32,937 bases of DNA from Tissierellia bacterium (GCA_012728595.1 JAAYEU010000106.1:1-32937), one strand, 5' to 3'. Counted from the first letter of the stretch, positions 7,204 through 17,310 are shown. Notes: generated by a model not told the origin, from the letters alone. Made by a program: numbers and translations.

Positions 7204-8640
7204 ATGACGAAAGATAAGAATTTATTTAAACTAATACCAAAAGTAGATGAACTATTAGAAAATGAAACTATAAAAAGCCTTATGGGTGGAATGCCAAGAA
7301 AGATAGTGGTAGATTCCATAAGGGAGGAAATAGATCTTTTAAGACAGAATATTAGGGATAATCTACATAAGGAAGAGGAGGTTATCCATAGAATTAATAA
7401 TCTACCAAACTTAATAAAAATAAGAGCTAGGAAGAAGGATTCCTTTAAATTGAGAAGAGTAATAAATGGTACGGGGGTAGTAATCCATACTAATATTGGC
7501 AGATCCTTAATTAGTCAAGAGGTTATGGATAATGTAAAAGAAATTGCAGTAAACTACTCTAATCTAGAATACGATTTAGAAAGAGGAGAAAGAGGAGAAA
7601 GGTATAGCCACCTGAAGGAACTAATTGTAGAAATTACTGGTGGAGAAGATGCAATGGTGGTAAACAACAATGCAGCAGCTGTTTTACTGGTATTAAGTAG
7701 CCTCGCTAAGGGGAAGGAAGTAATAGTATCCAGAGGGGAACTAATAGAAATAGGAGGTTCCTTTAGAATCCCTGATGTAATGGAACAAAGTGGTGCCATA
7801 TTAAGGGCGGTAGGAACTACTAATAAAACCCATTTGTGGGATTTCGAAAATGCCATTAATGAAGAAACAGCAGCCCTAATGAAGGTGCATACGAGCAATT
7901 ACAGGATATTAGGCTTTACCTCCTCTGTTACAGCTGAGGAATTATATCCTTTAAAGAAAAAATATAATCTACCCTTGATAGAGGACTTAGGAAGTGGAGT
8001 ATTAGTAGATCTATCTAGATTTGGTTTGGAATACGAGCCTACAGTACAAGATTCCATCAAAAAGGGAGTAGATATTGTAACCTTCAGTGGAGATAAACTA
8101 TTAGGAGGTCCTCAGGCGGGTATCATAGTGGGCAAGAAGGAATATATAGATATTATGAAGAAAAACCCGCTTACTAGGGCATTTAGGGTGGATAAGTTTA
8201 CTCTATCAGCCTTAGAAGCAACTTTAAAACTATATATAGACGAGGATGAAGCGGTAAAAAAAATACCAACTTTAAGGATGCTCTCTATGGGAATTGATGA
8301 ATTGGAAAATAGAGCTAAAAGCTTATATAATAAAATTATAGAAAATATAGATATAGATAGTGAAGGCTGTAAATTAGAGATAGTAGATAGCTATTCTGAA
8401 GTAGGCGGAGGCTCTTTACCTTTAGAAAAAATTCCTACTAAATGCATAAAGATAAGCTTTGAAGATAAGGATATTATAGCTTTGGAAAGGGCTTTAAGGG
8501 AATATGAGATTCCAATTATAACCAGGGTTTATAAGGAAAGTTTGTTCATAGATTTAAGAACTATAAGGGATGAAGAATTGAATATTGTAGCAGATGGACT
8601 ATCTTTTGGATTCAATAGATTGAAAGGGTGCATAAGATGA
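7204..8640 (+). CDS. selA: L-seryl-tRNA(Sec) selenium transferase
   Basis: PLP enzyme that converts seryl-tRNA(Sec) to selenocysteyl-tRNA(Sec) with selenophosphate. Family landmarks are LRRVINGTGVVIHTNIGRSL, YSNLEYDLERGERGERYSH, VNNNAAAVLLVL and the PLP-lysine segment FSGDKLLGGPQAGII (Lys298). The 478-residue length is typical of bacterial SelA decamers with an N-terminal tRNA-binding domain. It starts 13 bases after selD, and its TGA stop overlaps the selB ATG (ATGA), so selD-selA-selB is one translationally coupled unit. Confidence 0.97.
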   Translation: MTKDKNLFKLIPKVDELLENETIKSLMGGMPRKIVVDSIREEIDLLRQNIRDNLHKEEEVIHRINNLPNLIKIRARKKDSFKLRRVINGTGVVIHTNIGRSLISQEVMDNVKEIAVNYSNLEYDLERGERGERYSHLKELIVEITGGEDAMVVNNNAAAVLLVLSSLAKGKEVIVSRGELIEIGGSFRIPDVMEQSGAILRAVGTTNKTHLWDFENAINEETAALMKVHTSNYRILGFTSSVTAEELYPLKKKYNLPLIEDLGSGVLVDLSRFGLEYEPTVQDSIKKGVDIVTFSGDKLLGGPQAGIIVGKKEYIDIMKKNPLTRAFRVDKFTLSALEATLKLYIDEDEAVKKIPTLRMLSMGIDELENRAKSLYNKIIENIDIDSEGCKLEIVDSYSEVGGGSLPLEKIPTKCIKISFEDKDIIALERALREYEIPIITRVYKESLFIDLRTIRDEELNIVADGLSFGFNRLKGCIR

Positions 8641-10538
8641 AACATGTTATAATCGGAACCGCTGGTCATATAGACCATGGAAAGACTACTCTCATTGAAG
8701 CCCTAACGGGAAGGAGTACAGATAGATTAAAGGAGGAAAAGGAAAGGGGTATTTCCATTGAACTGGGCTTTACCTATTTCGACTTGCCCAGCGGGAAAAG
8801 AGCAGGCATAATCGACGTACCAGGCCATGAAAAGTTCATTAAGAATATGCTGGCAGGAGTCACCGGAATGGATATAGTATTATTAGTGGTAGCGGCCGAT
8901 GAAGGGGTTATGCCTCAAACCAAGGAACATATAGCTATACTTGACTTATTGGGGATAGAAAAGGGCTTAATAGTATTAACTAAATCTGATTTAGTAGATT
9001 CAGAGTGGTTAGAACTAGTAATAGATGATGTAAAAAATGAAGTTAAAGGAAGCTTTTTAGAAAATGTTCCAATAATTCCCGTATCTTCAGTTAAAAAAAC
9101 TGGCCTAGATGAAGTTATTAAATTGATAGATGAAATGGCTTTAGAATTGGAGGATAGGGAAACGGATGATACTCCTAGACTCCCTATAGACAGGGTTTTT
9201 ACCATATCGGGGTTTGGAACGGTGGTAACGGGAACCCTATTGTCTGGAAAATTCAATGTAGGAGATGAAGTTCAAATCTTTTCTGGAGAAAAAATAGCTA
9301 GAATTAGGAATCTACAGGTTCATGATCAAGATACAGAAACAGCTTTTGCTGGCCAAAGGGTGGCTATCAACATGGCAGGAATTAAGAAGGAAGAAATTGA
9401 AAGGGGAGATGTGGTAGCCCCTAAGGATTCCATGCAGGATACGCTAATGCTAGACGTTAAGGTAAAGCTTATTAAGGATATTGACCGTTCCATAAAGAAT
9501 AGAACAAGGCTTAGATTATATATTGGAACTAAAGAAGTTCTTTGTAGAATAGTTCTCTTGGACAAAGAGGTATTAAACCCAGGAGAAGAAGCTTATGCTC
9601 AATTAAGGCTGGAAGAAAAGACGGTAGCTAAAAGAGGAGATAGGTTCATTCTTAGATTCTACTCCCCTATGTTTACCATAGGAGGAGGGCAGGTATTAGA
9701 GCCTAATCCTACCAAAAAACAACCCTTTGATGAAAAAGCCTTGGAAGAGCTTAGAATAAAAGAAGAAGGAAGAACCATAGATATTATAGAAAAAATCATA
9801 AAAGATAAGAGTAGTTTTTTCCCAACTATAAAAGAAATTTCTACCACAACGGCCATGTTGGAGGAAAAGGTAAAGGAAGATGTGGATAGTTTAATTAAAG
9901 CAGAAAAGCTTATATCCTTTAGTCTAACTAAAGATATACACCTTATCCATATAGATTATTTCAACCAATTAAGTGAAAAGATAATAGAAGAATTAGAAAT
10001 TTATCATGAAAAATATCCTCTAAGAATTGGAATGCCAAAAGAAGAGATGAGAAGTAGACTATTAAACAAGGCACCAAATAGAGTAGGAGAACTATTTCTA
10101 GACCTATTGGTTGAAAAAGGATTGATAGAGCAGAGGAAGGAAGCAATATTCAAGAAAGGTTTTAAAATAGAACTTAATGATCATCAGGTGGGCATTAAAA
10201 ATAAGATTATTGAAAACTATATAGAAGAAGGATTCTTACCTCCTAAGAAGGAGGAATTGATAAAACTAGCCGATCCTAATGAGGTAGAGGAAATTATAAA
10301 CCTTTTAGTAAGTAGGGGAGAAATAGTTAAACTAAATGAAGAGGTTTATTTACATCAGACTATCCTTAAAGAGGGAATTAAAAGGCTTAAGGATTATATA
10401 AAGGATAAAGGTTCTATTACTGTAGCCCAATATAGGGATGCGTTAAATACCAACAGGAAAGTTGCACTATCCCTGCTAGAATATTTTGATCAAATAAAAA
10501 TAACCAAAAGGGATGGAGATAAGAGGATACTTGCCTAA
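8637..10538 (+). CDS. selB: Selenocysteine-specific elongation factor SelB
   Basis: GTPase that delivers Sec-tRNA to UGA codons by recognising SECIS RNA. The N-terminal EF-Tu-like part has GHIDHGKTT (G1), the DVPGHEKF motif (G3) and TKSD (G4). Beta-barrel domains follow, and the C-terminal third has tandem winged-helix repeats for SECIS binding. The 633-residue length is normal. I chose ATG 8637 over the ORF-track GTG at 8628. AAAGGGTG lies six bases upstream, ATGA overlaps the selA stop, and [17 protein letters not shown] fits the family N-terminus. Confidence 0.97.
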   Translation: MKHVIIGTAGHIDHGKTTLIEALTGRSTDRLKEEKERGISIELGFTYFDLPSGKRAGIIDVPGHEKFIKNMLAGVTGMDIVLLVVAADEGVMPQTKEHIAILDLLGIEKGLIVLTKSDLVDSEWLELVIDDVKNEVKGSFLENVPIIPVSSVKKTGLDEVIKLIDEMALELEDRETDDTPRLPIDRVFTISGFGTVVTGTLLSGKFNVGDEVQIFSGEKIARIRNLQVHDQDTETAFAGQRVAINMAGIKKEEIERGDVVAPKDSMQDTLMLDVKVKLIKDIDRSIKNRTRLRLYIGTKEVLCRIVLLDKEVLNPGEEAYAQLRLEEKTVAKRGDRFILRFYSPMFTIGGGQVLEPNPTKKQPFDEKALEELRIKEEGRTIDIIEKIIKDKSSFFPTIKEISTTTAMLEEKVKEDVDSLIKAEKLISFSLTKDIHLIHIDYFNQLSEKIIEELEIYHEKYPLRIGMPKEEMRSRLLNKAPNRVGELFLDLLVEKGLIEQRKEAIFKKGFKIELNDHQVGIKNKIIENYIEEGFLPPKKEELIKLADPNEVEEIINLLVSRGEIVKLNEEVYLHQTILKEGIKRLKDYIKDKGSITVAQYRDALNTNRKVALSLLEYFDQIKITKRDGDKRILA

Positions 10539-10576
10539 AATAAAGGGTAATCCAACCCCATTTTGGAGTGATAACG

Positions 10577-11287
10577 ATGAGTACTAGGGTTATAGTCATT
10601 AACAGGGATAAACTATTATTAAAGGGATTAAAATATAGCTTGGAACAGGATGGTTTTATTGTTGATGCAGCCTACACTGTTAGAGAAGCTAAAGATAAGA
10701 TTAAGAAAAAGGATTATGGTTTAGTATTACTGGACTTAGTACTTCCCGATGGAAATGGATTGAACTTGTGCCAAACCATAAGGGAAAATTCTCAAGTACC
10801 CATAATAGCTTTGACAGAAAAACAGGAGGATATAAATAAGATACTAGCTTTAGAATATGGTGCTGATGACTATATAACAAAACCCATCAATATATTGGTT
10901 TTAAAAGCCAAAATTAAAGCAATACTAAGAAGAGTAAATATGAAGAATTTTCAAATAGAGAAGCAAATTATCAAAGTAGATAATTTTACTATAAACACCC
11001 TAGGAAGAAGACTCATTAAAGGGGATGAAAGCATTTCTCTAACAGGAAAGGAATTTGACCTCTTTTATCTATTGGTTTCGAATCCTGGCAAAGTATTTAC
11101 CAGAGAAGAGCTATTAGAGGCCATTTGGGGCTATGAATACTTTGGAGATCTTAGAACGGTAGATGTTCATATAAGACGTCTCCGTGAAAAAATAGAGGAT
11201 GATTCTAGTAACTTACAATATATCCATACTAAATGGGGTGTAGGCTATTATTTCAAGAGCAAAAAAACCAGTGCTGCCATAGATTAA
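10577..11287 (+). CDS. OmpR/PhoB-type response regulator, orphan, atypical acidic pocket
   Basis: DNA-binding regulator with an N-terminal receiver (about 1-118) and a C-terminal winged helix (about 135-230, ending LRTVDVHIRRLREKI...TKWGVGYYF). The phosphoacceptor Asp in LLDLVLPDG, the Thr of ALTEKQ and the Lys of YITKPI are kept. The paired acidic residues that normally bind Mg2+ (VDDE-type) are replaced by Asn-Arg in VINRDK, so normal phosphorylation is doubtful. No histidine kinase lies beside it. The ATG at 10577 has TTTTGGAG eight bases upstream and replaces the ORF-track GTG. It sits 38 bases after selB and ends in a good terminator, so it may be transcribed with the sel genes. Confidence 0.9.
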   Translation: MSTRVIVINRDKLLLKGLKYSLEQDGFIVDAAYTVREAKDKIKKKDYGLVLLDLVLPDGNGLNLCQTIRENSQVPIIALTEKQEDINKILALEYGADDYITKPINILVLKAKIKAILRRVNMKNFQIEKQIIKVDNFTINTLGRRLIKGDESISLTGKEFDLFYLLVSNPGKVFTREELLEAIWGYEYFGDLRTVDVHIRRLREKIEDDSSNLQYIHTKWGVGYYFKSKKTSAAID

Positions 11288-11313
11288 AATCGATAACTGG
11301 TTTACTTTTTATA

Positions 11314-11343
11314 CCGTTCCTAGTGTAGGAGCGGAATTTTTTT
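11314..11343 (+). terminator. Rho-independent terminator after the response regulator
   Basis: CCGTTCCTA and TAGGAGCGG form a 9-bp stem with one G-T pair and a three-base GTG loop, followed by AA and seven Ts. It closes the comEA/selDAB/response-regulator run before the nucleoside hydrolase. Confidence 0.88.
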
Positions 11344-11429
11344 AAGAGAAAGAAGCTTTTTCTTCTGCTAAAAATTTTTCGTAAAGGTTTAAACAAAAAA
11401 TAATATAATAAGGCTTAAAGGTGATTGTG

Positions 11430-12335
11430 ATGAAGAAGATACCTTTGATAATAGACTGCGATCCTGGCGTTGACGATGCCCTTGCAATTATTCTAGCTAA
11501 TTCTATAGAGGGAATCGATATAAAGGCCATTACCACAGTTTCTGGGAATGCAAGAATCGAATATACCACAAGAAATGCCCTACTAATAGCCGAACTATTG
11601 GATTTAGACTGTATTATAGCCAAAGGGGCAGAAGAACCCTTAGTAAAACCCTTATTAACCGGAACCAATATCCATGGTCATGATGGATTAGGTGGTTGTG
11701 TAAAGCTATTTCCCAATGAGATAAGAAAAAAATTATCTAAAGAAAATGCTGTAACGGTTATGAGAGATATATTAATTAATTCTGATGAGAAAATTTCTAT
11801 TGCAGCAGTAGGACCATTAACCAATATAGCCATGCTATTAAAAGTATATCCAGAGGTAAAGGAGAAAATAGAGCAAATAAGTGTAATGGGTGGAGCTATC
11901 GATAATGGCAATATTACAGCTTGTAGCGAATTTAACTTCTACGCAGACCCAGAAGCAGCAAGCATTGTGTTTAACAGTGGGGTTCCTTTGATAATGGCTG
12001 GCCTTAATCTAACTAATAATGCTACATTAACAGAAGAGGAATTGAAAGAGATGAAGGCCATTAAAACTAGATTAGCCGATATAGCAGTTCAGATGACTAG
12101 TGGCTACATTTCCAAAGATGCTGCAATACACGACCCTTGCGCCATCTTGGCTATTAGCAATCCAGAAATATTTGAATATAAAGACCTATATATCCAAATC
12201 GATACCCGAGATGGTATTACTCGAGGTATGAGCTATGCAGATTATAGGAAGAATTATAAATCAAATTGCAAGGTGTTGACTAAATTGGATGTTGACAAGT
12301 TCAGAAACTTTATGGTAAGAAGCCTAAGGGTATAA
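11430..12335 (+). CDS. Inosine/uridine-preferring nucleoside hydrolase family protein
   Basis: Cleaves the N-glycosidic bond of ribonucleosides, releasing base and ribose, probably in the cytoplasm. The Ca2+-binding motif DCDPGVDDALAI is at the N-terminus, where the family signature is expected. NIHGHDGLGG, VGPLTNIAMLL and HDPCAILA follow, supplying further Ca2+ and ribose ligands. The 301-residue length fits. ATG 11430 follows AAAGGTGAT; the ORF-track GTG nine bases earlier lacks a ribosome site. It stands alone between a terminator and a 300-base spacer. The nucleoside preference cannot be read from sequence. Confidence 0.93.
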   Translation: MKKIPLIIDCDPGVDDALAIILANSIEGIDIKAITTVSGNARIEYTTRNALLIAELLDLDCIIAKGAEEPLVKPLLTGTNIHGHDGLGGCVKLFPNEIRKKLSKENAVTVMRDILINSDEKISIAAVGPLTNIAMLLKVYPEVKEKIEQISVMGGAIDNGNITACSEFNFYADPEAASIVFNSGVPLIMAGLNLTNNATLTEEELKEMKAIKTRLADIAVQMTSGYISKDAAIHDPCAILAISNPEIFEYKDLYIQIDTRDGITRGMSYADYRKNYKSNCKVLTKLDVDKFRNFMVRSLRV

Positions 12336-12635
12336 GAGATAGGAATTACTCATTGAGAAAATAGTGGAATGCGATTTTAAACCGCTTTTTATGTGGGCTT
12401 TATATTTAGTAGATAATTCTTGTTTTTCTTTATCATGTATAATAGAATAAACATAAACGATATAAAAAGTGTTAACAAACAAGAAGCTTATTAGAATATA
12501 AGGTTTTTTATACATTAGTATTAGATATTAAAGCTAAATAGGATAAGAAGGAAGGCTTTATATGGGGTCATATTAGACTTATACAGGGTTCTATCCTTAT
12601 TGTTTTGATATAGTCTAGTATTGGGAGGGACAAAT
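12336..12635. other. 300-base spacer upstream of the sigma-54 activator
   Basis: No convincing gene; the minus-strand ORF 12324-12515 is AT-rich shadow without a ribosome site or family features. A TATAAT hexamer at 12438-12443 is a possible -10, but no good -35 lies 16-18 bases upstream. The short GCG...CGC inverted repeat near 12371 followed by TTTTT (GCGATTTTAAACCGCTTTTT) may be a weak terminator for the nucleoside hydrolase. Confidence 0.5.
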
Positions 12636-14126
12636 ATGGATACTAGATTATCTGATTATATGGTATCAGATAAAAGGACGGCTTATAAGGAATATGATAT
12701 GATGCTTATCTGTTTAGAAAGGATTATCCAAAATCTTGATGAGGGAGTAATTTTAACGGATAAAAATGGAAAAATTCTTATCTACAACAAAGCCATGGAA
12801 GAATTGGAGAAGAGGAAGGCTTCCGATATGATTGGAAAATATATATGGGAGGCCTATGAATATTATGACAAGGATAAATCGGAACATATGAGAGTCTTAA
12901 AAAGCGGACAAGCTATAGTCAAAAGATATAAAGCCCATGCTTATAATGACGACAGGCCTGTTTATAAGCTATATAGCACCTTCCCAATAGAAGTTGATGG
13001 AGAGATAATCGGAGTTTATTCGGTAAGTAAAAATGAAACAAGGTTACAGTTTCTCTTATCAGAAATAACTGAGATGAAAAATGAACTATTCAAACAAAAG
13101 GCCCTAAAACCTGACCAGGTCAATTCTAATGGTACAAAATTTACTTTTGCAGATATCATAGGCTCTAGCAAGGTGATGAAAAAACTAATAGAAGAAGCCC
13201 AAGCAGTTGCTTGGTTGGACAATACCATTTTATTAGTAGGGGATACTGGAACGGGAAAGGAAGTTTTTGCTCAAAGCATCCATAACTATGGCAATAGGAG
13301 TTCTGAACCCTTTGTGGCAATAAACTGTGCATCAATTCCAGAAAATCTCCTAGAAAGCACCCTATTTGGAACGGTTAAAGGAGCTTATACCGGAGCTGTG
13401 GATTCACCTGGATTAATTGAAGAGGCAGGCTGTGGTACTTTATTTTTAGACGAGATACACAATATGCCTGTAAATATGCAAGCAAAATTATTAAGGGCTT
13501 TACAGGAAAAGACCGTAAGAAGGATTGGAGGAAGTGAGAATTATCCAGTTAGATGCAGAATAATCAGCGCTGTAAATGAGGATCCGTTTGAATTAATTCA
13601 AAAAGAACAACTAAGGCAGGACCTATATTATAGAATAGCCGGATACTCCTTATATATCCCCCTCCTTATAGAAAGGGAAAACGATATGTTTGAACTAGCC
13701 CAATATTTTATCAAGAAAAACAATCTAGTATTAAACAAAAATGTATCCCATATTACGGATAAGTTAAAAAGGCTTATGGCAAATTACAGTTGGCCAGGAA
13801 ATGTAAGGGAGCTAGAACACTTTGTTGAAAGTATAATGATTAGAACCAACGAGAACGATCGATATTTAAGGGCTAGAAATGCCCCTAAATATTTAATAGA
13901 TATGATGAAGGCCAATCGTGGAAATTATTACGAACTTAAAGATAGTTCAAATTCAACATTGGATGAAAAACTTGACCGTATAGAGAAAAAATTGATCCTA
14001 GAAGCTTTAGATAATAATTTATGGAATGTAACAAGGAGCGCTAAGGAATTAGGAATTACAAGGCAGAGTTTAATATATAGGATGAGAAAACTGGGTATAA
14101 AGAGAAAGAAAAGTTTAGAAGGATAA
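12636..14126 (+). CDS. Sigma-54-dependent activator, PAS-AAA+-Fis (probable hut activator)
   Basis: Enhancer-binding protein that remodels sigma-54 RNA polymerase using ATP. An N-terminal PAS domain (about 30-140, with LDEGVILTDKNGKILIYNKAMEEL) would sense a small molecule. The AAA+ core has Walker A GDTGTGKE, the sigma-54-contact loop GAYTGA (the Tyr variant of GAFTGA), Walker B TLFLDEIH and NVRELEH. A C-terminal Fis-type helix-turn-helix is NVTRSAKELGITRQSLIYRMRKLG. ATG 12636 follows GGGAGGG; the TTG of the ORF track lies within that ribosome site region. It resembles RocR-type amino-acid-catabolism activators. The target (hutU and hutH promoters) is inferred from adjacency and the sigma-54 sites. 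Confidence 0.92.
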   Translation: MDTRLSDYMVSDKRTAYKEYDMMLICLERIIQNLDEGVILTDKNGKILIYNKAMEELEKRKASDMIGKYIWEAYEYYDKDKSEHMRVLKSGQAIVKRYKAHAYNDDRPVYKLYSTFPIEVDGEIIGVYSVSKNETRLQFLLSEITEMKNELFKQKALKPDQVNSNGTKFTFADIIGSSKVMKKLIEEAQAVAWLDNTILLVGDTGTGKEVFAQSIHNYGNRSSEPFVAINCASIPENLLESTLFGTVKGAYTGAVDSPGLIEEAGCGTLFLDEIHNMPVNMQAKLLRALQEKTVRRIGGSENYPVRCRIISAVNEDPFELIQKEQLRQDLYYRIAGYSLYIPLLIERENDMFELAQYFIKKNNLVLNKNVSHITDKLKRLMANYSWPGNVRELEHFVESIMIRTNENDRYLRARNAPKYLIDMMKANRGNYYELKDSSNSTLDEKLDRIEKKLILEALDNNLWNVTRSAKELGITRQSLIYRMRKLGIKRKKSLEG

Positions 14127-14208
14127 GTGTTTGAAAATAAAACATAGTGCTTGAAAATAAACTGCAAATCAAGCTGTAATTTATATAATATGTTTTATTT
14201 TCAAACAC
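14127..14208. repeat. 20-bp inverted repeat with an extra direct copy; candidate activator sites and/or terminator
   Basis: GTGTTTGAAAATAAAACATA (14127-14146) has an exact inverted copy at 14189-14208. A third, direct copy GTGCTTGAAAATAAA lies at 14147-14161. The right arm is followed by TTTTTT, so RNA from the activator gene could fold into a long-loop terminator. The block lies 71-152 bases upstream of the hutU sigma-54 promoter, the normal distance for enhancer sites. Both roles may coexist. Confidence 0.75.
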
Positions 14209-14278
14209 TTTTTTAACAATTAAATGAATAAGTTGATATTAAATGTGTTAAATATGGGCTTTTCAACTTGCATTAAGC

Positions 14279-14294
14279 TGGCATAGAAATTGCA
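14279..14294 (+). promoter_or_regulatory. Sigma-54 promoter (-24/-12) of hutU
   Basis: TGGCATAGAAATTGCA matches the sigma-54 consensus TGGCAYRNNNNTTGCW in every defined position, with GG and GC correctly spaced. Transcription should start near 14305, about 50 bases before the hutU ATG. It would drive hutU-ftcD-hutI. Confidence 0.9.
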
Positions 14295-14356
14295 TTTATA
14301 TTAATTAGAAGCCATTAATAAAATATTCTTAATGATTAAAGACAGGAGGTAATAGA

Positions 14357-16390
14357 ATGATTGACAATAAAATGATTTCTGAAGCCATGACCATTAAACT
14401 GGATGAAATATTTGATGAATTACCCCCTATGCCTAAATTCCAAGAAGGAATTAGAAGGGCTCCAAAAAGGGAGTTCACTCTATCCAAAAAGGAGACCGAA
14501 ATCGCTTTAAAGAATGCCTTAAGATATGTTCCAGAAAAATGGCATGAAGAATTGGCCCCGGAATTTTTAGATGAACTGTTAACCTATGGTAGAATTTATG
14601 GCTATAGATTTAGACCTGAAGGTAGAATCTATGGAAAACCTATTGATGAATATAAAGGAAAATGCATAGAAGGAAAAGCTTTTCAGGTTATGATAGACAA
14701 CAATCTAGATTTTGAAGTAGCCCTTTATCCATATGAGTTGGTAACCTATGGGGAAACAGGGCAGGTATGCCAAAACTGGATGCAATATCAGCTTATTAAA
14801 CGGTATTTAGAGGAGCTAACTGAAAACCAAACCCTAGTAGTTGCATCAGGGCATCCATTAGGATTATTTAATTCTACACCTAATAGTCCAAGGGTAATAA
14901 TAACTAACGCCTTAATGGTAGGAATGTTTGATGACCAAGACCACTGGAATAAGGCTCAAGCCATGGGAGTAGCCAACTATGGACAGATGACTGCAGGAGG
15001 TTGGATGTACATTGGACCTCAAGGAATCGTCCATGGAACATATAACACCATTCTAAATGCTGGAAGAAAAGAATTAGGAATAAAAGAGGACCTAAGAGGC
15101 CATCTATTTGTAAGCTCAGGTTTAGGTGGTATGAGCGGAGCTCAAGGAAAAGCAACAAAGATAGCTAAAGGGGTTGCCATAATAGCAGAAGTAGACTATT
15201 CTAGAATACAAACTAGACTAGACCAGGGCTGGATAGACGTTTCAGTAGACGATATCGAAAAGGCCTTCAATTTAGCAAAAGAATATATGGATAAAAAGGA
15301 AAGCATAGCAATAGCATACCATGGAAATATAGTGGATTTACTAGAATATGCAGTCAATAACAATGTAAAGATAGACCTACTATCAGACCAGACTTCATGT
15401 CATGCACCCTATGATGGAGGATATTGTCCACAAGGGCTAACTTTCGAAGAAAGAACTGAAATGTTAAATAATAATAAAGAAAAATTCAAGGAATTGGTAG
15501 ATAAATCATTAGTCAAGCATTTTGGATTGATTAAGGAATTGGTAGACAGAGGAACCTATTTCTTCGATTATGGTAACAGCTTCATGAAAGCGGTATTCGA
15601 TGCAGGAGCGAAGGAAATAGCTAAGAACGGAAAAGATGAAAGCGAAGGATTTATATTCCCATCCTATGTAGAAGATATAATGGGACCAATGCTATTCGAT
15701 TATGGTTATGGACCTTTTAGGTGGGTATGCTTAAGTGGCAAAAAAGAAGATTTAATTAAGACTGACAAGGCAGCCATGGAATGCATAGACCCAGAGAGAA
15801 GATTTCAAGATAGGGACAATTGGATATGGATTAGAGATGCAGAGGAAAATAAGCTAGTAGTTGGAACCCAAGCAAGAATACTTTATCAAGATGCATTAGG
15901 AAGACTGAAAATTGCACTAAAATTCAATGAGATGGTTAGAAATGGTGAAATAGGTCCTGTAATGTTGGGAAGAGACCACCATGATACAGGAGGAACCGAT
16001 TCACCCTTTAGGGAGACAGCCAACATCTATGATGGAAGCAATATAATGGCCGATATGGCAACCCACTGTTTTGCAGGTAATGCAGCTAGAGGCATGAGCT
16101 TAGTTGCCCTTCACAATGGTGGAGGAGTAGGAATAGGTAAATCGATAAATGGTGGATTTGGAATGGTATTAGATGGAAGTGAGAGAGTAGATAACATATT
16201 AAAGACTGCTATGCCTTGGGATGTAATGGTTGGTGTTGCAAGAAGGTCCTGGGCAAGAAATGAAAACTCAATAGAAACTGTAATAGAATACAATAAGCAG
16301 TTTAAGGATACAGATCATATAACCATTCCATATATAGCTGATGATGAGCTGGTTAAGAGGTTAGTAGATGAAAAATATGAAAACAGATAA
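14357..16390 (+). CDS. hutU: Urocanate hydratase (long form)
   Basis: Adds water to urocanate to give 4-imidazolone-5-propionate, the second step of histidine degradation, using tightly bound NAD+ as an electrophile. Recognisable segments are VASGHPLGLF, NYGQMTAGGWMYIGPQGIVHGTY, VSSGLGGMSGAQGKA (dinucleotide loop), LSDQTSCHAPYDGGYCPQGL with the catalytic-region Cys, GRDHHDTGGTDSPFRET and HNGGGVGIGKS. At 677 residues it is longer than the roughly 555-residue Bacillus/Pseudomonas enzyme and belongs to a longer form seen in anaerobes. A GACAGGAGG ribosome site precedes the ATG. It is the first gene of a sigma-54 transcript with ftcD and hutI. Confidence 0.96.
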   Translation: MIDNKMISEAMTIKLDEIFDELPPMPKFQEGIRRAPKREFTLSKKETEIALKNALRYVPEKWHEELAPEFLDELLTYGRIYGYRFRPEGRIYGKPIDEYKGKCIEGKAFQVMIDNNLDFEVALYPYELVTYGETGQVCQNWMQYQLIKRYLEELTENQTLVVASGHPLGLFNSTPNSPRVIITNALMVGMFDDQDHWNKAQAMGVANYGQMTAGGWMYIGPQGIVHGTYNTILNAGRKELGIKEDLRGHLFVSSGLGGMSGAQGKATKIAKGVAIIAEVDYSRIQTRLDQGWIDVSVDDIEKAFNLAKEYMDKKESIAIAYHGNIVDLLEYAVNNNVKIDLLSDQTSCHAPYDGGYCPQGLTFEERTEMLNNNKEKFKELVDKSLVKHFGLIKELVDRGTYFFDYGNSFMKAVFDAGAKEIAKNGKDESEGFIFPSYVEDIMGPMLFDYGYGPFRWVCLSGKKEDLIKTDKAAMECIDPERRFQDRDNWIWIRDAEENKLVVGTQARILYQDALGRLKIALKFNEMVRNGEIGPVMLGRDHHDTGGTDSPFRETANIYDGSNIMADMATHCFAGNAARGMSLVALHNGGGVGIGKSINGGFGMVLDGSERVDNILKTAMPWDVMVGVARRSWARNENSIETVIEYNKQFKDTDHITIPYIADDELVKRLVDEKYENR

Positions 16391-16405
16391 GGAAAGGGGA
16401 TATTG

Positions 16406-17302
16406 ATGGCAAGATTAGTTCAATGTGTACCAAATTTTAGTGAAGGTAGAAACAAGGAAGTAGTAGAAAAAATAGTAGATGAAATTAGGAAAGTAGAAGG
16501 AGTAAAATTATTGGATTACTCAATGGATAAAGATCATAATAGAAGCGTAGTAACCTTTGTAGGAGAACCAGAAAAGGTTGTGGAAGCAGCCTTCAATTCA
16601 ACTAAAGTAGCAGCTGAACTAATAGATATGTCAAAACATACTGGAGGGCATCCTAGAATGGGAGCAACAGATGTTATACCTTTAATACCAATATCTGATG
16701 TAACGGTAGAAGAATGTATAGAGTATTCCAAGCAATTGGGTAAGAGAATAGGGGAAAAACTGAATATACCAGTATTCTTATACGAACAATCTGCCACAGC
16801 AAAACATAGGGAAAACCTTGCAGACATAAGACGGGGCCAATACGAAGGAATGAAGGAGAAATTAAAAGAAGAAGAGTGGAAACCAGATTATGGTCCAGCA
16901 GAATTAAATGTCAAAGCAGGCGTTACAGCAGTAGGAACAAGACCTCCACTAATTGCCTTCAATGTAAACTTAGGAACAGATAATGTAGAAATAGCTAAAA
17001 AAATAGCTAAAGTGGTAAGGGCTAGGACTGGAGGATTCACCTATTGTAAAGCTATTGGCCTTGAGATTAAGGAAAGAGGTATAGTCCAAGTATCTATGAA
17101 CATGGTAGATTACACTAAGACCTCCCTATTTAGAGTATTCGATACAATAGAAAGAGAAGCTAGGCGATATGGAGTAAATGTTATAGGAAGTGAAATAATA
17201 GGGCTTGTGCCTATGCAGGCCTTGGTAGATGTAGCAGAATACTATTTAAGATTAGAAGATTTCAGCTCGGACCAGATACTTGAAAAGAAGATATTCGAAT
17301 AG
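16406..17302 (+). CDS. ftcD: Glutamate formimidoyltransferase
   Basis: Transfers the formimino group of N-formimino-L-glutamate to tetrahydrofolate, yielding glutamate. The N-terminal VQCVPNFSEGRN, DHNRSVVTFVG with the catalytic-region His, TGGHPRMGATDVIPLIP and the AVGTRPPLIAFNVNLGT folate-site segment are diagnostic. At 298 residues it carries only the transferase part and lacks the C-terminal cyclodeaminase of bifunctional mammalian FTCD. No fchA-like cyclodeaminase appears in this window. ATG 16406 is preferred over the adjacent TTG because GGAAAGGGGA lies five bases upstream. It starts 15 bases after hutU. Confidence 0.95.
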   Translation: MARLVQCVPNFSEGRNKEVVEKIVDEIRKVEGVKLLDYSMDKDHNRSVVTFVGEPEKVVEAAFNSTKVAAELIDMSKHTGGHPRMGATDVIPLIPISDVTVEECIEYSKQLGKRIGEKLNIPVFLYEQSATAKHRENLADIRRGQYEGMKEKLKEEEWKPDYGPAELNVKAGVTAVGTRPPLIAFNVNLGTDNVEIAKKIAKVVRARTGGFTYCKAIGLEIKERGIVQVSMNMVDYTKTSLFRVFDTIEREARRYGVNVIGSEIIGLVPMQALVDVAEYYLRLEDFSSDQILEKKIFE

Positions 17303-17310
17303 GTGATAAT

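Noticed and set aside
12324-12515. Minus-strand 63-residue ORF in the spacer before the activator
   Set aside because: No ribosome site, low-complexity AT-rich translation, and overlap with the end of the nucleoside hydrolase gene.
16403-17302. Bifunctional formiminotransferase-cyclodeaminase
   Set aside because: The ORF ends after the transferase part at about 298 residues; no cyclodeaminase domain follows in any frame.
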